Part shown: positions 6,992 through 13,931 of the stretch, one piece after another
Layout: every line of letters starts with the position of its first letter
Numbering within the stretch: position 1 is the stretch's first letter
The notes under the pieces: model-generated
The model's database searches: none
Told to the model about the DNA's origin: nothing
Seen by the model: the letters and a program-made list of their open reading frames with translations, nothing else
Program-made: the position numbers and the translations under genes
NCBI GenBank assembly: GCA_028276345.1
Contig: JAPYWM010000005.1
Location: 1 to 19,457 of the forward strand
DNA length: 19,457 nucleotides
Reading direction: 5' to 3'
Source: Sphingobacterium sp.
GTDB lineage: Bacteria; Bacteroidota; Bacteroidia; SpSt-205

Positions 6992-8230
6992 GTGTGGGCG
7001 GAGATACTGCGCCAGGCCTGGCGAAATCTCACGGCGCATCGCCGCCGCGCTGTGCTGACCTTACTCTCTATTTCTATTGGGATTTTCAGTGTGTCGGCCG
7101 TCCAGGTCTTTACGTATTCTATGGAATTGTCTATTGTGGATCGCTTTGAGCGGTATGGGGTGTCCGTGGTGTATGTACATCATTTTCCCTGGAAGTTTGA
7201 TGGAGGGGAGGATTGGCAGAAGTATGCCCGACGGCCCCGGATGACCCTGCGGGAGCTGGAAGGTCTGCGCCAAGGTCTGCAAGGGGAGGCCTGGGCGGCA
7301 CTTTTCTATTCTGTGTCCGAACAGACCTTCCGCTATGGCAAAGAGCGGCAGACGACGCGCGTGAGTGGTATTTCGGAAGATGGCGTGTATACGGCGGGGG
7401 TCGAGGTGCGAGAAGGGCGCTTTTTTCGGCCGGAGGAGCTTCGCCGAGCTTCTCTTTTGGCGGTGGTAGGCAGTCAGTTTGCCCGCAGCTTCTTTGGGAA
7501 AGAGTCCGCCGTAGGGAAGGTCATCTGGTGGGAGGGGCGCCCCTTGCAAGTCATTGGCGTCCTCAAAGCGCAGGGCACGTTTGGAAATGACCGAATCGTT
7601 TATGTGCCTCTGCCCCTGCTACTACGGCTGTATCCGCTCAATCGCTATGGCGGCAGGGGAGACCCTACCATCCTGGTGAAAGCCAAGCGACCAGAAATCC
7701 TGGGAATCGATGAACTCGAGCAGCGCGTGCGCCTATCCATGCGGCAAGTCCGCCGCCTACCGCCTCGTGCCGAAGACAACTTCACTATCAACCGCCAGGA
7801 TGCCCTCCTGAGTCAGGTAAAGAGCATCGTCGCTTACGTCCAGGTGGTGGGGCTCTTTATTGCCGGGTTTGCGCTGGTGGTGGGGGGGACGGGGGTAGCG
7901 AATATCCTATATGTGTCGGTGCGCGAGCGCCAGGGGGAAATCGGTATTCAGCGGGCGATGGGGGCGCCGCGAGCGTTTATTCTGGGACTATTTCTCACAG
8001 AGGGGGCCTATCTTTCGCTAATAGGAGGCGGGCTGGGTATTGCGCTCACGCTGGCCCTGATGGGGGTGGCCCGGCCGTTTCTCCTGGAAGAGGGGTTCAT
8101 TTTAGGTTGGTCGGTGGGGCAAGTGCTAAAAGCGGTGGGCCTCTCACTGGGGTTGGGGATTCTCGCTGCCCTCGCACCTGCTTACCAGGCCGCCCGCCTC
8201 CAGCCTATCGACGCTATTCGCAGCACATGA
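6992..8230 (+). CDS. MacB/FtsX-type ABC transporter permease
   Basis: A 412-residue inner-membrane permease of the MacB/LolCE type. TM1 lies at about 19-41, followed by a periplasmic MacB_PCD-like domain (about 45-275) and a C-terminal FtsX domain with TM2 near 284-306, TM3 near 333-360 and TM4 near 378-402. The family signature is visible in VRERQGEIGIQRAMGAPR after TM2, and the APAYQAARLQPIDAIRS tail is typical. The GTG at 6992 is chosen because it follows the promoter box by 4 nt; another in-frame GTG at 6977 precedes the box and is unlikely. No ATPase gene is adjacent: the nearest ATP-binding protein is the FtsE-like gene 3.3 kb downstream. Such permeases export lipoproteins, peptides or lipids; the substrate here is unknown. 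The stop overlaps the next start (ATGA). Confidence 0.88.
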   Translation: MWAEILRQAWRNLTAHRRRAVLTLLSISIGIFSVSAVQVFTYSMELSIVDRFERYGVSVVYVHHFPWKFDGGEDWQKYARRPRMTLRELEGLRQGLQGEAWAALFYSVSEQTFRYGKERQTTRVSGISEDGVYTAGVEVREGRFFRPEELRRASLLAVVGSQFARSFFGKESAVGKVIWWEGRPLQVIGVLKAQGTFGNDRIVYVPLPLLLRLYPLNRYGGRGDPTILVKAKRPEILGIDELEQRVRLSMRQVRRLPPRAEDNFTINRQDALLSQVKSIVAYVQVVGLFIAGFALVVGGTGVANILYVSVRERQGEIGIQRAMGAPRAFILGLFLTEGAYLSLIGGGLGIALTLALMGVARPFLLEEGFILGWSVGQVLKAVGLSLGLGILAALAPAYQAARLQPIDAIRST

Positions 8231-9015
8231 AAACCCAGCTCTCTGTCGTCATTATCACGTACAATGAGGCCGACCGCTTGCCCGCCACCCTCGCGGCTCT
8301 GGATGGCCTTGCAGACGAGATCATCATCGTGGATAGCGGTTCTACCGATGAGACAAAGGCTATTGCCACGGCTCATCCGCTCGTGCGGTGGTATGAGCGC
8401 CCTTTTGACGGCTACGGCCCCCAGAAAAACTACGCCAATAGCTTAGCCCAGGGGGAGTACATCCTCTCGCTCGATGCGGATGAAGTCGTCTCGCCCGAGC
8501 TAAGAGCGGCTATTCTCTCGGTGAAGGGGCGATGGGGGGCGCCTGTGTACGCCGTGAATCGGCTGCCTTTTTATGCGGGGCGGCCAGTACGATGGGGAGG
8601 GTGGTATCCCGACTGGAAGGTGCGTCTCTTTCGCCGGGGCCTCGCCCGGTGGGATGAAAGACCCCTCCATGAGCGCCTCTCCTGGGAGAGGGGCCTCCCA
8701 GTAGAACGCCTATCGGGGCACCTCTGGCATTACACCTACCGCTCCGTAGCCGACCACTGGGCACGCACCTACCGCTATGCCACGCTCCTATCACAAGCCT
8801 ATGCCGAGGGCTGGCAGCCTATTCCCTCTTGGGGCGGCGTAATGGCACGAGCCCTCTCACGGGCCCTCAAGAGTTACCTCTTCAAAGGGGGCTGGCGCTT
8901 AGGCTGGCGGGGCGCCGCCATCGCCTCCCTGGGCGCCATCGTCCTGCCGCTCAGCCTGATCCTATACTATGAGCACCAGGAGCGTGGAAGATCTGTGCAA
9001 AAAATCCCCACTTGA
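8227..9015 (+). CDS. Family 2 glycosyltransferase (LPS core/WaaE-like)
   Basis: A 262-residue GT-A fold enzyme. The N-terminus has SVVIITYNEADRL, then IIIVDSGSTDET (about 33-43) and the metal-binding DADE at 83-86. The WYPDWKVRLFRRG and LHERL stretches resemble the WaaE/KdtX-type beta-glucosyltransferases that act on the LPS inner core. A hydrophobic helix near 230-250 (AAIASLGAIVLPLSLILYY) suggests membrane attachment. The ATG at 8227 overlaps the permease stop by 4 nt (ATGA), implying coupled translation; in-frame codons further upstream lie inside the permease. It probably builds an envelope glycan on the cytoplasmic face. The donor and acceptor sugars cannot be read from the sequence. Confidence 0.87.
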   Translation: MKTQLSVVIITYNEADRLPATLAALDGLADEIIIVDSGSTDETKAIATAHPLVRWYERPFDGYGPQKNYANSLAQGEYILSLDADEVVSPELRAAILSVKGRWGAPVYAVNRLPFYAGRPVRWGGWYPDWKVRLFRRGLARWDERPLHERLSWERGLPVERLSGHLWHYTYRSVADHWARTYRYATLLSQAYAEGWQPIPSWGGVMARALSRALKSYLFKGGWRLGWRGAAIASLGAIVLPLSLILYYEHQERGRSVQKIPT

Positions 9016-9040
9016 CTTTGTGATTTTTGCCTTACCTTTG
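9012..9040 (+). promoter_or_regulatory. -33/-7 promoter of the outer-membrane protein gene
   Basis: TTG at 9012-9014, an 18-nt spacer, and TACCTTTG at 9033-9040, ending 8 nt before the ATG at 9049. The -33 part overlaps the end of the glycosyltransferase gene. Confidence 0.7.
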
Positions 9041-9048
9041 CCGCCGAT

Positions 9049-9738
9049 ATGCGTAGCGCATTTGTACTTGCAACCCTCCTTCTCGTAGGAGGCATTTGGG
9101 CGCAAAAGCCCACAGGCGGCACAGTTACAGCCGAAGTTGGCCTACAAGGGGCTATTAACAACATCGCGATTGCTCCTATCGGAGGTGCGCGCCTGCGTTA
9201 CTTCTTAGGAGACAATCTGGCAGTGCGTCTCGGCCTCAACCTCCAAAGTCAAAGCCAAACCGATCGGGTCTTTGAAAATCCCGATGGCACAGGAGGCGTG
9301 GGAGAAGAGAAAAATACCTTCTTCCTCTTTGGCTTTCGGCCGGGGGTAGAGTATCACTTTGCCGGTGGTGAAAAACTCTCCACCTTCGCTGGGGCGCAGC
9401 TCATCCTGGATATTACCTCCGCTAAAACTACCCGCAACAATTATGTGGGTGGTGGCTACTCCCCTAACTTTACCCAAACGGTAGACGGACAGTCTAACTT
9501 GGGAGCAAAAGGTACTACCTTCGGTCTGGGGCTCTACTCAGGTTTTGACTGGTACTTCACAGAAAAGGTATATCTCGGGATTGAGTGGGGGCTCAACTTC
9601 GCTAGCACCTCCAATAGTGATGTGACCATCACTACCTCTGCGGGTGGGACTACTACCATCCAAAAAACGGCAGGTTCTAAGGCGGGCGATCTGGCAGTAT
9701 TCAGCGTGGGTATCCTGCGTCTGGGGTATCAGTTTTAA
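9049..9738 (+). CDS. Outer-membrane beta-barrel protein
   Basis: A 229-residue exported protein with a signal peptide (about 1-18, cleavage after IWA) and then alternating hydrophobic/polar strands typical of a small OmpA/OmpW-like eight-stranded barrel: GGARLRYFLGDNLAVRLGLNL, FGFRPGVEYHF, FAGAQLILDI, FGLGLYSGFDWYF, YLGIEWGLNF, FSVGILRLGYQF. The last residue is Phe, the usual BamA recognition signal. Loops rich in Asn, Thr and Gly match surface exposure. It is monocistronic, with a near-consensus promoter before it and a strong hairpin after it. No catalytic motif is seen; a structural or porin-like role is inferred from fold only. Confidence 0.85.
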   Translation: MRSAFVLATLLLVGGIWAQKPTGGTVTAEVGLQGAINNIAIAPIGGARLRYFLGDNLAVRLGLNLQSQSQTDRVFENPDGTGGVGEEKNTFFLFGFRPGVEYHFAGGEKLSTFAGAQLILDITSAKTTRNNYVGGGYSPNFTQTVDGQSNLGAKGTTFGLGLYSGFDWYFTEKVYLGIEWGLNFASTSNSDVTITTSAGGTTTIQKTAGSKAGDLAVFSVGILRLGYQF

Positions 9739-9759
9739 CGCGTCTCTCCCTGAATGCGC

Positions 9760-9784
9760 GGGGAGCCTCATCATGAGGCTCCCC
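9760..9784 (+). terminator. Intrinsic terminator after the outer-membrane protein gene
   Basis: A perfect 11-bp stem, GGGGAGCCTCA / TGAGGCTCCCC, with a TCA loop, 21 nt after the stop codon, followed a few bases later by TTTT. The stem is strong although the U-tract is short. Confidence 0.8.
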
Positions 9785-9797
9785 GTCTGATTTTAAG

Positions 9798-9861
9798 GGT
9801 AGGCTACCGCTTCTCGCTACCTGCGCTCTTTGGGAAGAGCGCTAATAGGCCTCTCGGAGGC
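9798..9861. repeat. Cluster of short inverted repeats upstream of the aldehyde dehydrogenase gene
   Basis: Three dyads follow in sequence: GGTAG-G-CTACC (9798-9808), GCGCTCTT-TGGG-AAGAGCGC (9823-9842, perfect 8-bp stem) and GCCTC-TCG-GAGGC (9849-9861). They lie between the terminator and the next promoter. No ORF is seen here. They may be further terminator or attenuator stems, or part of a small structured RNA; nothing in the sequence decides. Confidence 0.5.
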
Positions 9862-9863
9862 GA

Positions 9864-9877
9864 TGTAAACATTTACA
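9864..9877. promoter_or_regulatory. Perfect 14-bp palindrome, possible operator
   Basis: TGTAAACATTTACA reads as TGTAAA-CA-TTTACA and is centred about 30 bp upstream of the -7 box of the ALDH operon, where a -33 element would normally lie. No TTTG -33 is evident, which would fit an activator- or repressor-dependent promoter. It does not match the CRP, FNR or Rex spacing. Confidence 0.4.
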
Positions 9878-9900
9878 CCGCCTAATTCGTTGGGATGCTT

Positions 9901-9908
9901 TATATTTG
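9901..9908 (+). promoter_or_regulatory. -7 promoter box for the ALDH/87-aa/ftsE operon
   Basis: TATATTTG ends 9 nt before the ATG at 9918. The -33 region carries the TGTAAACATTTACA palindrome rather than TTTG. Confidence 0.6.
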
Positions 9909-9917
9909 ACGTAGCCT

Positions 9918-11303
9918 ATGTCGGAGCTCACCGCTGTTCAGACAGATCGCTTTGGCCTTGAGCCTATGCGAGCGCACTTTTTATCGGGAACTACCCGTCC
10001 CCTGAGGGTGCGCTTACGGGCTCTGGAGGTCCTTCAAAAAGCCATCCAGGCCTACGAAAAAGATATTTTGCGCGCGCTCGCGCAGGACTTAGGCAAAAGC
10101 GACTTTGAGGGGTACGCCACTGAGGTAGGCATCACTCTGGCTGAGATCCGTTACATGCGCAAGCACCTTTCTAAGTGGGTTAGGCCCCGCTTGCAGTGGC
10201 CAGCGTTGGCCCAGCTTCCCAGCCGAACCTACATCCAGTATGAACCCCGGGGGCTGGTGCTGATTATCGCCCCGTGGAATTACCCCTTCCAGCTTCTGAT
10301 GCTGCCGCTGGTCGGCGCTATCGCCGCCGGCAATGTCGTCGTCCTCAAACCCTCCGAGCTTGCCCCCGCTACCGAGGCCATCATTGAGAAAATCATCCAG
10401 GAAAACTTCCCTGCTGAATACATTCGTGTCGTCAAAGGCGATGCATCTGTCTCAGCTGCCCTGGTAGAGGAGGAGTGGGATTATATTTTCTTTACGGGCA
10501 GTACGCGGGTGGGGCGGCTTATTGCAGAGTCTGCGGGCCGTCGGCTCATCCCCTACACCTTGGAGCTGGGCGGCAAATCGCCCACTATCGTTACCCGCCA
10601 TGCGAACCTCCCCATTGCTGCTCGCCGCATCGCCTGGGGTAAATGGACCAATGCCGGCCAGACCTGCATTGCCCCGGATTATGTGCTGGTCGACCAGGCG
10701 GTTCTCCAGCCTTTCCTCACCCATCTCAAAGAGACCCTGATCACATTTTACGGGCCGGACATTAGCAGGCGGCCCTCGGATTATGGTCGTATCGTTCACC
10801 AGAACCACTTTAATCGCTTAGTCGCTATGCTTGGCGAGGGCGATGTGGTCTTTGGCGGCTTCACGGACCCGGATGATTTATACATTAGCCCTACCATCCT
10901 CTTGAATCCCCACGGTCGCCTCGTAGAAGAAGAGATTTTCGGTCCGCTTTTGCCGATTATTCCATATTCTACCCTGGAGGAGGCTCGTGCTTTTATTCGG
11001 CGCTTGCCGCCGCCTTTGGCCTTATATGTTTTTACTGAAAAAGCGGCAGAGGAGAAATACTTTTTCGAGGCTATTCCGGCGGGCGGCAGTTGCATCAATG
11101 ATACGATTATGCAGGTTGCTTCCTCGCGGTTACCCTTTGGGGGCGTTCGGCAAAGTGGAATTGGACGGTATCATGGTTGGTACTCGTTTGAAATTTTCTC
11201 CCATGCCCGAGGGGTAGTAAAAACCCCTACCTGGATAGATCTTCCCCTGCGTTATCCGCCTTACAAAAGTAAGCTTTCCATAGTTCGATGGCTTCTCGGA
11301 TAA
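9918..11303 (+). CDS. ALDH3-type aldehyde dehydrogenase (NAD(P)+)
   Basis: Oxidises aldehydes to acids. At 461 residues it has the short class 3 (fatty/aromatic aldehyde) architecture. Active-site residues are all present: Asn121 in APWNYPF, Lys144 in VLKPSE, the FFTGSTRVGR cofactor motif (191-200), general base Glu216 in LELGGKSP, and nucleophile Cys250 in NAGQTCIAPDY. The EEIFGPLLPI, FGGVRQSGIGRYHG and FSHARGVV blocks match the family. The C-terminal ends in a weakly hydrophobic stretch (SIVRWLLG), reminiscent of the membrane-associated tails of fatty aldehyde dehydrogenases but too short to call an anchor. It heads an overlapping cluster with a small hypothetical gene and ftsE. A role in detoxifying lipid-derived aldehydes is inference. 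Confidence 0.92.
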   Translation: MSELTAVQTDRFGLEPMRAHFLSGTTRPLRVRLRALEVLQKAIQAYEKDILRALAQDLGKSDFEGYATEVGITLAEIRYMRKHLSKWVRPRLQWPALAQLPSRTYIQYEPRGLVLIIAPWNYPFQLLMLPLVGAIAAGNVVVLKPSELAPATEAIIEKIIQENFPAEYIRVVKGDASVSAALVEEEWDYIFFTGSTRVGRLIAESAGRRLIPYTLELGGKSPTIVTRHANLPIAARRIAWGKWTNAGQTCIAPDYVLVDQAVLQPFLTHLKETLITFYGPDISRRPSDYGRIVHQNHFNRLVAMLGEGDVVFGGFTDPDDLYISPTILLNPHGRLVEEEIFGPLLPIIPYSTLEEARAFIRRLPPPLALYVFTEKAAEEKYFFEAIPAGGSCINDTIMQVASSRLPFGGVRQSGIGRYHGWYSFEIFSHARGVVKTPTWIDLPLRYPPYKSKLSIVRWLLG

Positions 11304-11551
11304 CTTATTACGTTCTCAAGGTCAAGGGCCTGGCTAAAATACCGGATTATTTGCAAGTGCGAGATGAGCGGTTTAGGTTGATTTTTTATGGGCGGCCGGA
11401 CCGGCCGGAGAAGCGCACGCCTTTACCGCCGGGGCTGTGGGAAGCCCTCCTACGCGAAGCCCCCCATCTTCCCTATGGTCAGGTGCGCCAAGTAGCCTGG
11501 GACCTCGACACCCAAACCCTCCACTGGCATGAACCCACCTCTACAAATTAA
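11288..11551 (+). CDS. Small hypothetical protein (87 aa) between ALDH and ftsE
   Basis: I do not recognise this protein. It is soluble, with no signal or membrane segment. The N-terminal half has a beta-strand-like pattern (ITYYVLKVKGLA, FRLIFYGRPD), followed by a predicted helix (PGLWEALLREAP) and a second strand pair (GQVRQVAWDLDTQTLHWHE). It overlaps the end of the ALDH gene by 16 nt and the start of ftsE by 23 nt, on the same strand in different frames, so it may be translationally coupled to both. No other frame is open across the 225-nt gap between its neighbours, which supports it being real. An internal later start cannot be excluded. Confidence 0.6.
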   Translation: MASRITYYVLKVKGLAKIPDYLQVRDERFRLIFYGRPDRPEKRTPLPPGLWEALLREAPHLPYGQVRQVAWDLDTQTLHWHEPTSTN

Positions 11552-12197
11552 GAACCTCACCATCCAGTACGGCGACCGCCTCATCTTGGAAAACGTCTCC
11601 TTTACCCTTCAAAAAGGCGAGTTCGCTTATCTCATTGGCCGCACAGGCTCCGGGAAAACCTCCCTCCTGCGTACCATCTATGGCGACCTGAAACCTACTA
11701 AGGGCGAGGTTTGGGTCGGTGAGACAGAAGTAACATCGCTTTCCCCTCAAAAACTGCCTTTTCTTCGGCGGAAGCTGGGTATAGTCTTTCAAGATTTTCA
11801 GCTTTTGCCTTATCGCACGGTCTATGAGAATGTAGCTTTTACCTTAGAAGTGACCGGCTGGAAAGATCGAAAGGCGATTCGGGAGCGGGTGATGGAAGTG
11901 TTGTTTCAGGTTGGTCTTTCTGCCCGAAAAGATGCCTATCCGCATGAGCTATCCGGCGGTGAGCAGCAGCGCACCTGTATTGCCCGTGCGCTGGTAGGTG
12001 CGCCTATTCTCCTTTTAGCTGACGAGCCTACGGGCAATCTGGACCCCGAGGTGGGCCGGGAAATCATGATGCTGCTCCACCAGATTGCCCGGTGGGGCAC
12101 GGCCGTGCTGGTGGCTACCCACCACCATCCCTATCTGGAAATATTCCCGGCGCCGGCATACCAGTGCTCAAACCAGCGTTTAGTCCCATGCGCATAG
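11529..12197 (+). CDS. ftsE: FtsE-like ABC transporter ATP-binding protein
   Basis: A 222-residue ATPase of the FtsE/LolD group. Walker A is GRTGSGKT (37-44), the Q-loop is VFQDFQLLPYRTVYENV with Gln88, the signature is LSGGEQQR (141-148), Walker B is ILLLADEP with Asp165-Glu166, and the H-loop sits in VATHHH near residue 190. FtsE with FtsX links septum formation to peptidoglycan hydrolase activation at the inner membrane. No ftsX is adjacent, so the partner must be elsewhere; this is common for ftsE in this phylum as I recall. Assignment to FtsE rather than LolD or MacB rests on length and the QDFQLLP/ENV region, so the symbol is probable rather than certain. It overlaps the 87-residue ORF and ends 34 bp before a new promoter box. 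Confidence 0.8.
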   Translation: MNPPLQIKNLTIQYGDRLILENVSFTLQKGEFAYLIGRTGSGKTSLLRTIYGDLKPTKGEVWVGETEVTSLSPQKLPFLRRKLGIVFQDFQLLPYRTVYENVAFTLEVTGWKDRKAIRERVMEVLFQVGLSARKDAYPHELSGGEQQRTCIARALVGAPILLLADEPTGNLDPEVGREIMMLLHQIARWGTAVLVATHHHPYLEIFPAPAYQCSNQRLVPCA

Positions 12198-12231
12198 CGC
12201 ATCCGCCCTCCAGCTATTGCGTTTTCGTAGT

Positions 12232-12239
12232 TATCTTTG
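12232..12239 (+). promoter_or_regulatory. Upstream -7 promoter box for the TPR gene
   Basis: TATCTTTG ends 4 nt before an ATG at 12244 that is in frame with the TPR gene and would add 29 residues before its signal peptide. The -33 match is weak (TTG at 12217-12219, spacing only 12). Confidence 0.45.
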
Positions 12240-12296
12240 CCCGATGGGTCGTTGCGCCATGAAACCAGGGGGGACTTTCATGCGTATAAAATTTTG

Positions 12297-12304
12297 TACC
12301 TTTG
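12297..12304 (+). promoter_or_regulatory. Downstream -7 promoter box for the TPR gene
   Basis: TACCTTTG ends 26 nt before the preferred ATG at 12331. A TTTC 17 nt upstream is the closest -33 match. Confidence 0.45.
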
Positions 12305-12330
12305 CCTCGTACCAAAATAGAACTAAGTAT

Positions 12331-13650
12331 ATGCGGTGGTGTCAAACATTCAGCTGGCTTTTCTGGGGGCTTACCAGCTTCATGGTGAGCTTGCATGCGC
12401 AAAGCGGAGCGGCCGCTTTCAAGGAAGGTGAGCAGTACAGAAGAAATAAGCAGTACGAGCTCGCTCTCCAGAAATATGAGGAGGCCATCCGGATAGAGCC
12501 TACCAAGTACGTGTATTACGTGCGCAAAGGCGATGTACTGGTTCAGCTCAAGCGTCCCAACGAGGCTATTGATGCTTATCGTAAAGCCTTAGAACTGAAT
12601 CCGGGGGCTGACGTCGTTTATAGCCGTCTGGCCCGAGTGTATATCACGCAGAAAAACTATCCAGCAGCCATAGACGTCCTCAATCAGGCCTACAACAAGG
12701 TTCAGGACGTCAACAAGCGCGTGAAGTATAAGCTTTTGGCGGTTCGCTTTATGAATCTCCAAGGCCAATCTTCACAAGCGCTGTCCGAGATCTCTGCCCT
12801 CAAGGCTGCTATTCCGCAAGCCGCTAACGACCCCAATGTGCTATATGCAGAGGGTGAAACGCAGCTGGCCTTGGGTAATACCGCCGCAGCTATCGCTGCT
12901 TTCCAAGCGGCCTATGACAGAACGCGTGACCTCCCTATCGCGCAGAATGCCAAGTTTACCTACGGCTTGGCCCTGGCTCACTACAAAGCCGGCAATAACC
13001 AAGAGTACGAGCGCTATGCCAAGCAGATAGAAAACACCCCGTATGGTAAGCGCCTGAAAGCCGCCGTGGCGAGAAGCGGTGCTGGATATGCCCTCCGGCT
13101 CGCCCAAGCCTATTATAAGGCCGGCGCCCTGGACGAGGCCCTCGAATACGTGCGCGAAGCCGAGAAAACCCGTGATCGCCTCAACCTCGTCTACCGGATG
13201 CAGGGCATGATCCTGTATAAGAAAGGTCGTACCGCCGAAGCCGCCCAAAGCCTGATTCAGGCTGCCGCTAACGAGACCGATGAAAAAAATCGCCTGAAAA
13301 TTTACTCCACTGCTCTAAAAATGCAATACATGTCGGGTGATTACACGAGCGTCATCACCACCGCTGATAGGATTCTGGAGAAAAATCCCAATGACATTCC
13401 CACCCTTCAGTACAAGGCGCAGGCCCTTTACCTAAGCGGTCGCTACGGTGAAGCCGTCACAACGTTAGAACGTCTGATACCCCTTCTCGGCACTGATGCC
13501 ACGAAGACCTCTCAGGCCTATTTCCTCATGGGACTGGCTGCCCGTAAAAGCGGCAATGTCGAAAAAGCCAAAGATGCTTTCGGCAAAGTCACCCTCCCGG
13601 CCTTCAAAGCCGCTGCCAAAGTGGAGTTAGATAAGCTCGGCGCGCGGTAA
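12331..13650 (+). CDS. Exported tetratricopeptide-repeat (TPR) protein
   Basis: A 439-residue periplasmic or envelope-associated scaffold protein. A signal peptide (1-24, cleavage near SLHAQS) precedes about ten TPR-like helix pairs through to the C-terminus, for example AFKEGEQYRRNKQYELALQK, GDVLVQLKRPNEAIDAYRKA, ARVYITQKNYPAAIDVLNQA, GMILYKKGRTAEAAQSLIQA and AQALYLSGRYGEAVTTLERL. No catalytic domain is present, so it probably mediates protein-protein contact. The ATG at 12331 is chosen because it begins the signal peptide; the frame is open back to 12217, and an ATG at 12244 with its own promoter box would give a longer form. A hairpin terminator follows. The partner is unknown. Confidence 0.85.
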   Translation: MRWCQTFSWLFWGLTSFMVSLHAQSGAAAFKEGEQYRRNKQYELALQKYEEAIRIEPTKYVYYVRKGDVLVQLKRPNEAIDAYRKALELNPGADVVYSRLARVYITQKNYPAAIDVLNQAYNKVQDVNKRVKYKLLAVRFMNLQGQSSQALSEISALKAAIPQAANDPNVLYAEGETQLALGNTAAAIAAFQAAYDRTRDLPIAQNAKFTYGLALAHYKAGNNQEYERYAKQIENTPYGKRLKAAVARSGAGYALRLAQAYYKAGALDEALEYVREAEKTRDRLNLVYRMQGMILYKKGRTAEAAQSLIQAAANETDEKNRLKIYSTALKMQYMSGDYTSVITTADRILEKNPNDIPTLQYKAQALYLSGRYGEAVTTLERLIPLLGTDATKTSQAYFLMGLAARKSGNVEKAKDAFGKVTLPAFKAAAKVELDKLGAR

Positions 13651-13680
13651 CTTATCCCAATTGACTTCACTCTCCCTTGC

Positions 13681-13719
13681 CCGGCCCCACCCATACAGGG
13701 TGCGGGTCGGTTTCGTCTT
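13681..13719 (+). terminator. Intrinsic terminator after the TPR gene
   Basis: CCGGCCC-CACCC (13681-13692) pairs with GGGTGCGGGTCGG (13698-13710) around an ATACA loop, with one G-T pair and one bulge, followed by TTTCGTCTT. It lies 30 nt past the stop codon. Confidence 0.7.
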
Positions 13720-13748
13720 AAGAAACACGACTGCTTCCCCGATTTTGT

Positions 13749-13756
13749 TATTTTTG
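13749..13756 (+). promoter_or_regulatory. -7 promoter box for the 57-residue membrane ORF
   Basis: TATTTTTG ends 1 nt before an ATG at 13758 and 4 nt before a second ATG at 13761. It lies just downstream of the TPR terminator, so it would start a separate transcript. No -33 TTTG is seen at the usual spacing. Confidence 0.5.
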
Positions 13757-13757
13757 C

Positions 13758-13931
13758 ATGATGCGGTCGTGGCTGCGCGCCTTTGACCCCCGCGCCAAAA
13801 ACGTACAGCACCTGGGGTCGCCTAATAGCCGGTTCAACCTACTCTTTATGCGACGGACGAACTTCCTCTCCCTTTCCCTCTTTCTGTTGGGGATTCTGGG
13901 GAAGCTGCTGTATAACTGGCTCTTTCGCTAA
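13758..13931 (+). CDS. Small single-pass membrane protein ORF (57 aa), antisense to the end of cca
   Basis: An unrecognised 57-residue ORF. It has a basic, polar N-terminal half (RSWLRAFDPRAKN...SPNSRF) and one hydrophobic segment near residues 35-56 (FLSLSLFLLGILGKLLYNW), ending in FR. The preceding arginines (MRRT) would predict a cytoplasmic N-terminus. It has its own TATTTTTG box and directly abutting ATGs, the same layout as the other genes here. Its last 93 nt overlap the 3' end of cca on the opposite strand. That part of cca encodes a low-complexity tail past the conserved domains, so the constraint there may come from this ORF. The start could be either of two tandem ATGs (13758 or 13761). 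Expression is inferred, not shown. Confidence 0.5.
   Translation: MMRSWLRAFDPRAKNVQHLGSPNSRFNLLFMRRTNFLSLSLFLLGILGKLLYNWLFR

Noticed and set aside
9739..9917. tRNA or known riboswitch in the hairpin-rich spacer
   Set aside because: The stems do not form a cloverleaf, and I recognise no riboswitch core.
6992..12197. The permease and FtsE-like ATPase as one ABC transporter
   Set aside because: They are in separate transcription units 3.3 kb apart, with terminators between them; pairing cannot be supported.
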